Origin: an uncultured Sphingomonadaceae bacterium
GTDB taxonomy: Bacteria; Pseudomonadota; Alphaproteobacteria; Sphingomonadales; Sphingomonadaceae
NCBI GenBank assembly: GCA_902806235.1
Contig: CADCVW010000069.1
Span: 1 to 51,247, forward strand
Direction: 5' to 3'
Length of the DNA: 51,247 nt
The position numbers and the translations under genes are program-made. The notes under the pieces are model-generated. The model was not told where the DNA came from. It was given only the letters and a program-made list of their open reading frames with translations, and did not search any database. Below are positions 9,349 through 16,732 of the stretch, piece after piece. How positions within the stretch are numbered: position 1 is the stretch's first letter; every line of letters starts with the position of its first letter.

Positions 9349-10322
9349 GCCGCCGCGCGCCGCGCCGCCGCGTCGGCGATCATCTGCTTCAAGTGCGCCA
9401 GCGCGCGCGCGTTGTCGGCCCGCGCCGAAGGGATCGCCTTGGTCAGACTGATGAAGCCGTGGATGCTGCCCGCCGCCTCCAGGAACACCGTCTCCACCCC
9501 CGCCGCCGCGGTTGCCGCGGCGTAAGCGCGGCCCTGGTCGCGGATCGGGTCGAGGCTGGCGGTGATGACGAGCGTGGGCGGCATCCCCGCCTGGTCCGCC
9601 TTGATCGGCGAGCCGCGCCAGTGGGCGACGTCCGCCGAGTAGCACTCGCCGAACCAGTCCATCGCCTCGCGGGTGAGCAGGTGGCCCGCCGCGAACTGCT
9701 CATAGGACGGGAACACCGTCTCCATGTCGGTGGCGGGGTAGATTGGAAACTGTGCCAGCACCGGCCGTTCGGCTGGCCGGTCGCGCAGCGCGAGCGCTGT
9801 GACGATGGCGAGGTTGCCGCCCGCGCTGTCGCCGGCGAGCACTAGGCCGGTGACCTCGCGCCCGAGCCCTTCTGCCCCGGCCGCCGCCCAGCGCGCGGCC
9901 GCTTCGCAGTCTTCGGGGGCGGCGGGCCAGGGATGCTCGGGGGCGAGCCGGTAGTCCACGGACACTACCGGCAGGTCGAGCGCGCGCGCCATCTCCGCGC
10001 AGAAGGGTGCGTGGGTGTCGATGTCGCCGATCACCCAGCCGCCGCCGTGGAAGAACAGCACCAGCGGTCCGGCCTCGCGGCTCTCGCGCGCGTCGAACAG
10101 GCGCATCGGCAGCTCGCCGCCCCCTGGCCCGGCGATGGCGATGTCCGCCTGCACCGCGAGTTCGCCAACCGGTAGGTCGGCGACCTCGCGCATGGCGAGC
10201 ATCATCTTGCGCGCCTCTACCGCGCCGACCTCGTGCGTCTTCGGCCCCGGCAGGTTGTTGAGGAAGTCGAGAAAGGCGCGCACGTCCGGGCGGACGTAGG
10301 GCTGCTGGGTCGGGGCGTTCAT
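9345..10322 (-). CDS. Alpha/beta hydrolase of the HSL (family IV) esterase type
   Basis: A 325-aa esterase/lipase-like hydrolase. The oxyanion-hole motif HGGGW lies at residues 92-96, the nucleophile elbow GDSAGG gives Ser166, the acid is probably in ITASLDPIRD (about D268), and the histidine is in SIHGF (about H298), so the triad is complete. No signal peptide is seen, so it is probably cytoplasmic. It is the first gene of the minus-strand operon and is divergent from the HDAC-family gene, with 56 nt between their starts. Its stop overlaps the rppH start (GTGA). The substrate is unknown; short acyl esters are usual for the family. Confidence 0.9.
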   Translation of the reverse strand: MNAPTQQPYVRPDVRAFLDFLNNLPGPKTHEVGAVEARKMMLAMREVADLPVGELAVQADIAIAGPGGGELPMRLFDARESREAGPLVLFFHGGGWVIGDIDTHAPFCAEMARALDLPVVSVDYRLAPEHPWPAAPEDCEAAARWAAAGAEGLGREVTGLVLAGDSAGGNLAIVTALALRDRPAERPVLAQFPIYPATDMETVFPSYEQFAAGHLLTREAMDWFGECYSADVAHWRGSPIKADQAGMPPTLVITASLDPIRDQGRAYAAATAAAGVETVFLEAAGSIHGFISLTKAIPSARADNARALAHLKQMIADAAARRAAA

Positions 10323-10378
10323 GGCCGGGCCTCCTCCATCTTGCGGCGGTTTCGCCGGTCGGGGCGTTGCGTTAGCAG

Positions 10379-11290
10379 ATGCTTCACGCCGTCCACCACC
10401 CCGCCTACGTCCTGCCCGCGCGCGGCGGCAGCGCCTACCAGCACGACAAATACGGCCATGTCATCGAGTTGCTGCGCGAGAGCGGAAACCTCCGCTTGCA
10501 CGAGCCGGAGCCGATTCCGCGCCGCTGGCTAGAGGCGGTGCACGATCCCGCCTACGTCGACGAGGTCGTCAACGTCCGCGTGCCGCCGGCCAAAGAGCGG
10601 CGGATCGGCTTCCCGATCACTGAGTCTGTCGCCCGCCGCGCGGTGCTCGCGCCGGGTGGGACGTGGCTCGCGGCTCGCGTGGCGAAGGAGCACGGCTTCG
10701 CGGCGAACACGGCGGGCGGCAGCCATCACGCGCTGCACGATACTGGCGCTGGCTACTGCGTTTTCAATGACTTGGCGGTCACGGCGATCAGGCTTTTGGA
10801 GGAGGGCGACGCGCGCCGGGTCGCGATTGTGGACCTGGATGTCCACCAGGGTGACGGCACCGCGGCGTTGCTCGCCGGGCGGCCGGACGCCTTCACCCTG
10901 TCGCTTCACGCCGAGAAGAACTTCCCCGTCCGCAAGGCGCGGTCGAGCCTGGACGTCGGCCTCCCCGACGGGACCGGGGACGCCGACTATCTCCGGGCGC
11001 TCGACGGCGCGCTCGCCGCGGTCTTCGCATTCGGCCCGGACCTGATCCTATACCAGGCGGGGGTCGACGTGCTCGCCGACGACAAGCTCGGGCGGCTGTC
11101 ACTGACCCCGGCCGGCGTCGACGCGCGCGACCGGCAGGTGATGCGCGAAGCCGCGCGGCGGGGCGTGCCGCTGGCGAGCACGCTCGGCGGAGGCTACGGC
11201 GACGACCGGCGCGAGATCGCGGCGCGGCACGTCCGCACCATCCGCACGCTCGCTGACGAAGCGCGCCGGGCGCGAAGCTTCGTTGATTAA
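10379..11290 (+). CDS. Histone deacetylase-superfamily amidohydrolase
   Basis: A 303-aa zinc-dependent deacetylase of the arginase/HDAC fold. The active-site histidine pair lies in GGSHHALHDTGAGYCVFND and the zinc site in DLDVHQGDGT; a YQAGVDVLADDKLGRL segment holds the second metal Asp, and GGGYG sits near the C-terminus. The short N-terminus (HHPAYVLP...KYGHV) is like the class IV-related bacterial proteins. Bacterial members act on acetylated polyamines, acetoin-pathway targets or protein lysines; nothing here picks among them. It is divergent from the esterase gene. ATG 10379 is the first start in the frame. Confidence 0.9.
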   Translation: MLHAVHHPAYVLPARGGSAYQHDKYGHVIELLRESGNLRLHEPEPIPRRWLEAVHDPAYVDEVVNVRVPPAKERRIGFPITESVARRAVLAPGGTWLAARVAKEHGFAANTAGGSHHALHDTGAGYCVFNDLAVTAIRLLEEGDARRVAIVDLDVHQGDGTAALLAGRPDAFTLSLHAEKNFPVRKARSSLDVGLPDGTGDADYLRALDGALAAVFAFGPDLILYQAGVDVLADDKLGRLSLTPAGVDARDRQVMREAARRGVPLASTLGGGYGDDRREIAARHVRTIRTLADEARRARSFVD

Positions 11291-11311
11291 CGCGCCACAA
11301 AATCTAGGTTG

Positions 11312-11331
11312 AGGGCCGCCGCTCCGGCCCT
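11312..11331 (+). terminator. Putative hairpin after the HDAC-family gene
   Basis: A perfect 7-bp inverted repeat, AGGGCCG (11312-11318) and CGGCCCT (11325-11331), with a 6-nt loop, beginning 22 nt after the HDAC stop. No T-run follows, so a classical intrinsic terminator is not established. It also lies in the leader of korA and could act there. Confidence 0.35.
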
Positions 11332-11371
11332 TAGCTGCCCGGCCTGTCCCCCGACCTTAGGACCGTTCTCC

Positions 11372-13354
11372 ATGGCGACCGCCGTCCACCTCCTCACCCC
11401 CGAAGAAGCGGGCGCGCACCCGACGCCCGAGTCGATCGTCGTCCGCTTCGCGGGCGATAGCGGCGACGGGATGCAGCTTACCGGCGGACAGTTCACGCTG
11501 GCGACTGCTTTAGCAGGAAACGACCTCGCGACTTTTCCCGACTTCCCCGCGGAGATCCGCGCGCCGCAGGGCACGACATTTGGCGTCTCCGCCTTCCAGA
11601 TCAACTTCGGCTCCACCGACATCGAGACGGCGGGCGACGCGCCCGACGTGCTGATCGCGATGAACCCGGCGGCGCTCAAAGTGAACGTGTCGGACCTGAA
11701 GCCTGGCGGCCTCGTCATCGTCGACAGCGGCGAGTTCAACGCGCGCGCGCTCGCCAAGGCGGGCTATGACGGTAACCCGTTGGAGGACGACGCCCTCGCC
11801 CGGTGGCAGGTGCTGTCCTTCAACATCAGCCAGCTGACCCTGGAGAGCGTCAAGCCGTTCGGGCTGGGCAACAAGGAAGCGCTGCGCTGCAAGAACATGT
11901 GGACGCTCGGGCTGGCGCTCTGGATGTTCGACCGCGACCGGGGGGCGATCGTCGACTGGCTCCGCGCCAAGTTCGCCAAGATGCCCGAGCTCGCCGAGGC
12001 AAACATCGCCGCGCTCAACGCGGGCCACGCCTACGGCGAGACCGCCGAGCTCGCTGGGCCGATCAAACAGCATAGCATTGCTGCCGCGCCCGCCGAGCCG
12101 GGGCTGTACCGCACGGTGACGGGCGCGGAGGCGATCTCCATCGGGCTGGTCGCCGGCGCGCAGCTCGCCAGCCTGCCCATGTTTTTCGGCGGATACCCGA
12201 TCACCCCGGCGAGCGCGATCCTCCACCACCTCGCGCGCTACAAGGAATACGGCGTCATCACCTTTCAGGCGGAGGACGAGATCGCCGCGATCGCGTCCGC
12301 GATCGGCGCGAGCTTCGCCGGGTCGCTGGGCGTGACCTCGTCCTCCGGCCCCGGCATCGCCCTCAAGGGGGAGGCGATGGGGCTGGCGATCATGACGGAA
12401 CTGCCCTTGGTGATCATCAACTCGCAGCGCGGGGGGCCGTCCACCGGGCTGCCGACCAAGACGGAGCAGTCGGACCTCTACCAGGCGGTGTACGGCCGAA
12501 ACGGCGATGCGCCCATGCCCGTGCTCGCCGCGCGCTCGCCCGCCGACGCCTTCGACTGCGCGATCGAGGCGGTACGGATCGCCACCCAGTACATGACGCC
12601 GGTGATGCTGCTGACCGACGGCTACATCGCCAACGCCGCCGAACCGTGGCGCGTGCCGGACATGGCAGGCTATCAGCCTTTCCCCGCGCGCTTCCGCGCG
12701 GAGCCGGCGGGTGAGGACGGCGTGCGCCCCTACGACCGCGACCGCAACCTCGCCCTCGACTGGATCAAGCCGGGCACCCCGGGGCTGATGCACCGCATCG
12801 GCGGGATCGAGAAGCGCGACGGTACCGGCAACCTCGACTATTCGCCCGATAACCACCAGCACATGACCAACGTCCGCCGGGACAAGGTGCTCGGCGTCGC
12901 GGCCGGCACGCCCGAGCAGGAGGTGACGCTGGGCGAGCGGGGGGCGAAGCTCGCGGTCGTCGGCTGGGGCTCGACCTTCGGCCCAATCCACCAGGCGGTG
13001 CGGCGGGCGAGGCGTCGCGGGCTGGACGTCGCGCACGTCCATGTCCGCCATATCTGGCCGCTGCCGCGCAACCTGGGCGACCTGCTCCGGAGCTTCGACT
13101 CGATCGTCGTGCCGGAGATGAACACCGGCCAGTTCAAGACGCTGCTGCGCGACCAATACCTCGTCGATGCCAAGCCGCTGACCAAGGTGTCGGGCCAGCC
13201 GTTCAAGATTGCGGAGATCGAGGCGGCGATCGCCGAGGCGCTCGCCGGGCATCCCGGCGGCAATCTGGCGGCGGACGACACCCAGCTGCCGGGCAAGGAT
13301 TCGGACTACGACGACGGCCGCCGCGCGGAAGCGCTGTCGCCGCAGTCGCGATAG
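11372..13354 (+). CDS. korA: 2-oxoacid:ferredoxin oxidoreductase, fused gamma-alpha subunit
   Basis: Oxidative decarboxylation of a 2-oxoacid, most likely 2-oxoglutarate, to the acyl-CoA with ferredoxin as acceptor. The 660-aa chain has the gamma domain first (VVRFAGDSGDGMQLTGG near residue 20, then FPDFPAEIRAPQGTTFGVSAFQ), then the alpha pyrimidine-binding domain (FFGGYPITPAS, EDEIAAIASAIGASFAG, SQRGGPSTGLPTKTEQSDL) and a C-terminal domain II. ATG 11372 is used; the frame extends further upstream but into non-coding sequence. korB starts 14 nt after its stop. A ferredoxin gene is not in the window. Confidence 0.93.
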   Translation: MATAVHLLTPEEAGAHPTPESIVVRFAGDSGDGMQLTGGQFTLATALAGNDLATFPDFPAEIRAPQGTTFGVSAFQINFGSTDIETAGDAPDVLIAMNPAALKVNVSDLKPGGLVIVDSGEFNARALAKAGYDGNPLEDDALARWQVLSFNISQLTLESVKPFGLGNKEALRCKNMWTLGLALWMFDRDRGAIVDWLRAKFAKMPELAEANIAALNAGHAYGETAELAGPIKQHSIAAAPAEPGLYRTVTGAEAISIGLVAGAQLASLPMFFGGYPITPASAILHHLARYKEYGVITFQAEDEIAAIASAIGASFAGSLGVTSSSGPGIALKGEAMGLAIMTELPLVIINSQRGGPSTGLPTKTEQSDLYQAVYGRNGDAPMPVLAARSPADAFDCAIEAVRIATQYMTPVMLLTDGYIANAAEPWRVPDMAGYQPFPARFRAEPAGEDGVRPYDRDRNLALDWIKPGTPGLMHRIGGIEKRDGTGNLDYSPDNHQHMTNVRRDKVLGVAAGTPEQEVTLGERGAKLAVVGWGSTFGPIHQAVRRARRRGLDVAHVHVRHIWPLPRNLGDLLRSFDSIVVPEMNTGQFKTLLRDQYLVDAKPLTKVSGQPFKIAEIEAAIAEALAGHPGGNLAADDTQLPGKDSDYDDGRRAEALSPQSR

Positions 13355-13368
13355 ATCGGACGAAAACC

Positions 13369-14394
13369 ATGAACGACATGACCAAGCTCACCGCCAAGGA
13401 CTTCGCCACCGACCAGGAGGTCCGCTGGTGCCCCGGCTGTGGCGACTATGCGGTGCTGAAAGCCGTGCAGCGTACCCTGCCGGAGATAGGTGCGCGGCCG
13501 GAGAACACCGTGTTCGTGTCCGGCATCGGCTGCTCCAGCCGCTTCCCCTACTACATGGAGACTTACGGCTTCCACACGATCCACGGTCGCGCGCCGGCGG
13601 TGGCCACGGGTGTGAAGCTTGCCAACCCGCAACTCGACGTGTGGATCATCACCGGGGACGGCGACGCATTGTCCATCGGCGGCAACCACACGCTGCACGT
13701 GCTGCGGCGCAATCTCGACTGTCAAATTCTCCTTTTCAACAACGAGATTTACGGCCTGACCAAGGGGCAATATTCGCCCACCTCGCGCGAAGGGACGCGG
13801 TCGCCCTCGACCCCTTTCGGCTCGGTCGACCGCCCGGCCAACGCCTGCGCTTTCGCGCTCGGCTCCGGTGCGCGCTTCGTCGCCCGCGGCATCGACGTCC
13901 ACAAAAACCTGCCAGACGTGCTCAAGGCCGCCCACGCCCACCGCGGCGCGGCCTTCGTCGAAATCTACCAAAACTGCGTGGTCTACAACGACGACGTCTT
14001 CGCCTCCTTCACCGACAAGGCGCGCGCGCCGACCGCGCAGCTGTGGCTCCGCCACGGCGAGCCGCTGCTCTTCGCCGGCGGGACGCGCGGGCTGGCGCTC
14101 GACGTCGGCACGCTCGGGCTTAAGGTGGCCGAGGTCGCCGAAGGCGATTGGCAAGCCGCGGGCGTGCTGCGCCACGACGTCCGCAACCGCACGCTCGCGC
14201 ACCTGCTCGCCGAGATGCCCTTCGGCGACTTCCCGATGGCGCTGGGCACACTCTACGACGACCCCGCGCCGACCTTCGACTCCGCGCTGCTCGAACAGAA
14301 CGCGGCGGTCGCCGCCGGCAAGAAGCCGGACCTCCAGGCACTCGTCTCCCGCGGCCAGAGCTGGATGGTCGAAAAGCAGCCCCGGGTGGAGTAG
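13369..14394 (+). CDS. korB: 2-oxoacid:ferredoxin oxidoreductase, beta subunit
   Basis: TPP- and Fe-S-binding partner of KorA, 341 aa. The N-terminal WCPGCGDY and the following GIGCSSRFPYYM give three of the cluster cysteines, with a fourth candidate in YQNCVVYND. The TPP/Mg site is GDGDALSIGGNH...NNEIYGLTKGQYSPTS. In many alphaproteobacteria this pair replaces or complements 2-oxoglutarate dehydrogenase. The ATG follows a weak GGACGAAAACC leader. The stop is followed by a GC-rich repeat segment. Confidence 0.94.
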   Translation: MNDMTKLTAKDFATDQEVRWCPGCGDYAVLKAVQRTLPEIGARPENTVFVSGIGCSSRFPYYMETYGFHTIHGRAPAVATGVKLANPQLDVWIITGDGDALSIGGNHTLHVLRRNLDCQILLFNNEIYGLTKGQYSPTSREGTRSPSTPFGSVDRPANACAFALGSGARFVARGIDVHKNLPDVLKAAHAHRGAAFVEIYQNCVVYNDDVFASFTDKARAPTAQLWLRHGEPLLFAGGTRGLALDVGTLGLKVAEVAEGDWQAAGVLRHDVRNRTLAHLLAEMPFGDFPMALGTLYDDPAPTFDSALLEQNAAVAAGKKPDLQALVSRGQSWMVEKQPRVE

Positions 14395-14585
14395 GGGAAG
14401 GCTAAGCCCCTCCCCTCTAGGAGGGGGGTCGAGGTGGGGCTGTCCGACATCCCATCCCCTCGAGCGGTGGACCGCCACGATTCGTCCGCACCCCAACCCG
14501 GCATCAGATGAGCCGTGCCCCGCCCGGTTCAGGTCATGCCGGGGGCCTGACCGACCTGACGCTCCGGAAGGGGAGGGGCTTTCCG
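14395..14585. repeat. Repeat-like GC-rich intergenic element with terminal inverted repeats
   Basis: Between korB and the cyclopropane synthase-like gene. AGCCCCTCCCCT at 14405-14416 is matched by its exact complement AGGGGAGGGGCT at 14569-14580, so 12-bp inverted ends enclose about 150 nt. Inside the left end a hairpin CCCCTC-TAG-GAGGGG (14412-14426) could serve as terminator for korB, without a T-run. The composition resembles the short dispersed intergenic elements common in sphingomonad genomes. Copy number cannot be judged from one window. Confidence 0.5.
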
Positions 14586-14622
14586 GTTGCCCTCGCCCCC
14601 GCACCTTGGCATCCGCCCGCCG

Positions 14623-15885
14623 ATGAACATGGACAGCCGCCCCGGCCGGCACCTCGCCACTGCCGACCGCGGCTTCCTCACCGGCGGCGGCCCGGTAGCG
14701 CAAGCGCTCGTCCGGCCCGCGGTGCGCCGCGTGCTGCGCTCGATCGACGAAGGGCTGGCAACCGGCGCGATCCATGCGACCCTGCCCGACGGGACACGCC
14801 GCACGCTCGGCGGCCGCGCGCCGGGGTTCGAGCCGGTGGTCCACCTCCGCAACTGGCGCGCGCTGGCGCGGTTGGCGACCTCCGGCTCCGTCGGCTGGTA
14901 CAAAGCGTGGGAGCTCGGCGAATGGTCGAGCCCCGACCCGGTGCCCTTGTTCGCCTTGTTCATGGCCAACGCCCGTACCCTGGGCGGCTCCGCGCGCGCC
15001 AAGGGAGCTTGGCGGTTGCTGAACCGCGCCGCGCACCTCATCCGCCGCAACGATCCTGACGGCGCCCGGCGCAACATCCGGGCGCACTATGACCTCGGCA
15101 ACGCCTTTTATGCCGCGTGGCTCGACCCCGGGATGAACTATTCGAGCGCGATCTTCGGCCATCCCGAACAGTCGCTGGAGGACGCGCAAGAGCACAAGAA
15201 TCGCACGCTCCTACTCAGGCTCGGTCTGAAACCAGGCCAGCATCTCCTTGAACTCGGTTGCGGTTGGGGCGCGCTGGCTGAGCTCGCCGCACGCGAGTTC
15301 GGGGTGCACGTTACGGCTGTTACCCTATCGGCCGAGCAGTGCGCCTATGCGGAGGCGCGGATCGCCGCGGCAGGCCTCGCCAACCGGGTAGAGGTCCGCA
15401 TTGCCGACTATCGCGAGGTGGACGGCGCCTACGACGCGATCGCCAGCGTCGAGATGGCCGAAGCGGTGGGGCGGCGCTACTGGCCGAACTACCTCCGCGC
15501 GCTCGCGGCGCGGCTGAAGCCGGGCGGCGCGGCCGCGCTGCAGCTCATCTCCATCGACGACGAGATCTTCCCCCGCTACGCGGCAAGCGCCGATTTCATC
15601 CAGGCCTATATTTTCCCCGGCGGGATGCTGATCGGCGAGGCGGAGTTCCGCGGCGAAGCCGCGCGGGCCGGGCTGCGCTGGGAGTCGCGCGATGGCTACG
15701 GCCCGCACTACGCCGAAACGTTGCGGCGGTGGCGCGAGCGTTTTGACGAGGCGGTCTGGGAGGAGCGGCTGCCCGTGGGCTACGACGAGCGCTTTTGCGA
15801 GCTGTGGCGCTACTACCTGATGTACTGCGAGGGCGGCTTCCGCGGCGGCGGGATCGACGTCGCGCAGGTGGTGCTGCGGCGCTAG
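14623..15885 (+). CDS. Cyclopropane-fatty-acyl-phospholipid synthase family methyltransferase
   Basis: SAM-dependent enzyme of the CFA synthase family, about 420 aa, methylating unsaturated acyl chains of membrane phospholipids or a related lipid. The signature HYDLGNAFYAAWLD...MNYSSAIF lies about residue 150. It is followed by the SAM loop LELGCGWGALAE, the AVTLSAEQCAYA segment, SVEMAEAVG and a late FPGGML. An N-terminal region with FEPVVHLRNWRALARLATSG matches full-length CFA synthases. ATG 14623 is chosen; TTG 14587 upstream would lie next to the repeat. A second ATG is at 14629. Confidence 0.87.
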   Translation: MNMDSRPGRHLATADRGFLTGGGPVAQALVRPAVRRVLRSIDEGLATGAIHATLPDGTRRTLGGRAPGFEPVVHLRNWRALARLATSGSVGWYKAWELGEWSSPDPVPLFALFMANARTLGGSARAKGAWRLLNRAAHLIRRNDPDGARRNIRAHYDLGNAFYAAWLDPGMNYSSAIFGHPEQSLEDAQEHKNRTLLLRLGLKPGQHLLELGCGWGALAELAAREFGVHVTAVTLSAEQCAYAEARIAAAGLANRVEVRIADYREVDGAYDAIASVEMAEAVGRRYWPNYLRALAARLKPGGAAALQLISIDDEIFPRYAASADFIQAYIFPGGMLIGEAEFRGEAARAGLRWESRDGYGPHYAETLRRWRERFDEAVWEERLPVGYDERFCELWRYYLMYCEGGFRGGGIDVAQVVLRR

Positions 15886-15994
15886 CCGGCGGCTGTCCCA
15901 CGGGCGGCTGCCGCGCTATAAGCAACAGAGCGCTGCGTCCACTCGCACCCCAGACGTCAGGGGTTTCGTTGGGGAAATTCGACTATAATCGCAG

Positions 15995-16008
15995 CTACTC
16001 GCGAGTAG
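15995..16008. other. Perfect 14-bp palindrome in a convergent intergenic gap
   Basis: CTACTCGCGAGTAG is its own reverse complement. It lies 19 nt before the SDR stop and about 110 nt after the CFA-family stop, in the only convergent gap of the window longer than 10 nt, and in locally less GC-rich sequence. It may be a bidirectional terminator stem or a protein-binding site; neither is shown. Confidence 0.4.
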
Positions 16009-16027
16009 TTCGGATCTCGAACAACAG

Positions 16028-16732
16028 CTAGTCGACCCTGATGCGGGCTCCGTCCTCGTAGCCCTGATCGATAAGTCGAACGATTGCCTCGGCGACCGTT
16101 TCTGGCGGTTTCACGGTCGCCGCGTCCTCGCCGGGGAAGGCCCGTGCGCGCATCTGCGTCCGCGTGGCGCCCGGATCGACGATCGCCGTGCGGACCGGGG
16201 ACGCGCCCGACACCTCCTGGCCGTAGGCCGCGACCAGGGTTTCGAGCGCCGCCTTGCTCGCCCCGTAGGCGCCCCAATAGGCGCGGGGAACCCGGCCGAC
16301 GCTGGAGGTGAGCGCGAGGAGGCAACCGGCCGGCGACGCCCGGAGCAGCGGGTCGAACGCGGCGATCACGGCCTGCTGCGCCAGCACGTTGAGCGTCAGC
16401 ACCTTGTTGAACTCACGCGCGTCGATCGTGGCAACGGGCATCAGGCTGCCGAGCAGCGCGGCGTTGAGCACCAGCACGTCCAGCGCCGGCCAGCGGCCCG
16501 CCACCGCGCCCGCCAGCCGACCGATGCTCTCGCCGTCCGTCAGGTCGAGCGGGGCAATGGTGGCGCTGCCGCCGGCGGCGTGGATGCGCTCCTCCACCTC
16601 CTCCAGCCCGCCGCCCGTGCGCGCAACGAGGATGACGTGCGCGCCCGCCCGGCCGAGCGCCTCGGCCGTCGCCGCGCCGATGCCGCGGCTCGCGCCGGTG
16701 ACCAACGCGAGCTTGCCCTGGAGCGCCACCAT
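16028..16732 (-). CDS. Short-chain dehydrogenase/reductase
   Basis: A 234-aa classical SDR. The Rossmann motif TGASRGIG starts at about residue 11, LDLTDG and NAALLG follow, and the catalytic Ser (TSSVGR) precedes YGASK with the Tyr/Lys pair; PGATRTQMRARAFPG comes late. It would be NAD(P)-dependent on an unknown alcohol or ketone. ATG 16732 shares one base with the purF stop (TGATG), so it is translationally coupled to purF. The longer frame upstream is a shadow of purF. Confidence 0.9.
   Translation of the reverse strand: MVALQGKLALVTGASRGIGAATAEALGRAGAHVILVARTGGGLEEVEERIHAAGGSATIAPLDLTDGESIGRLAGAVAGRWPALDVLVLNAALLGSLMPVATIDAREFNKVLTLNVLAQQAVIAAFDPLLRASPAGCLLALTSSVGRVPRAYWGAYGASKAALETLVAAYGQEVSGASPVRTAIVDPGATRTQMRARAFPGEDAATVKPPETVAEAIVRLIDQGYEDGARIRVD

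Noticed and set aside
10528-11300. CRISPR, transposase or phage genes
   Set aside because: No spaced direct repeats, DDE-type protein or phage structural gene could be found anywhere in the window; this span was checked as an example and contains only the HDAC-family gene.
11510-13252. A 580-codon open frame antisense to korA, and similar long antisense frames (13306-15195, 27368-29257, 41714-42997)
   Set aside because: These are GC-rich shadows: their composition is Arg/Ala/Pro/His-heavy with no domain, and the opposite frame encodes a convincing enzyme.
15886-16027. A tRNA or tmRNA gene or an att site in the CFA/SDR gap
   Set aside because: No cloverleaf, no TTCGA-type T-arm with paired acceptor stem and no CCA context could be built; no integrase lies nearby.
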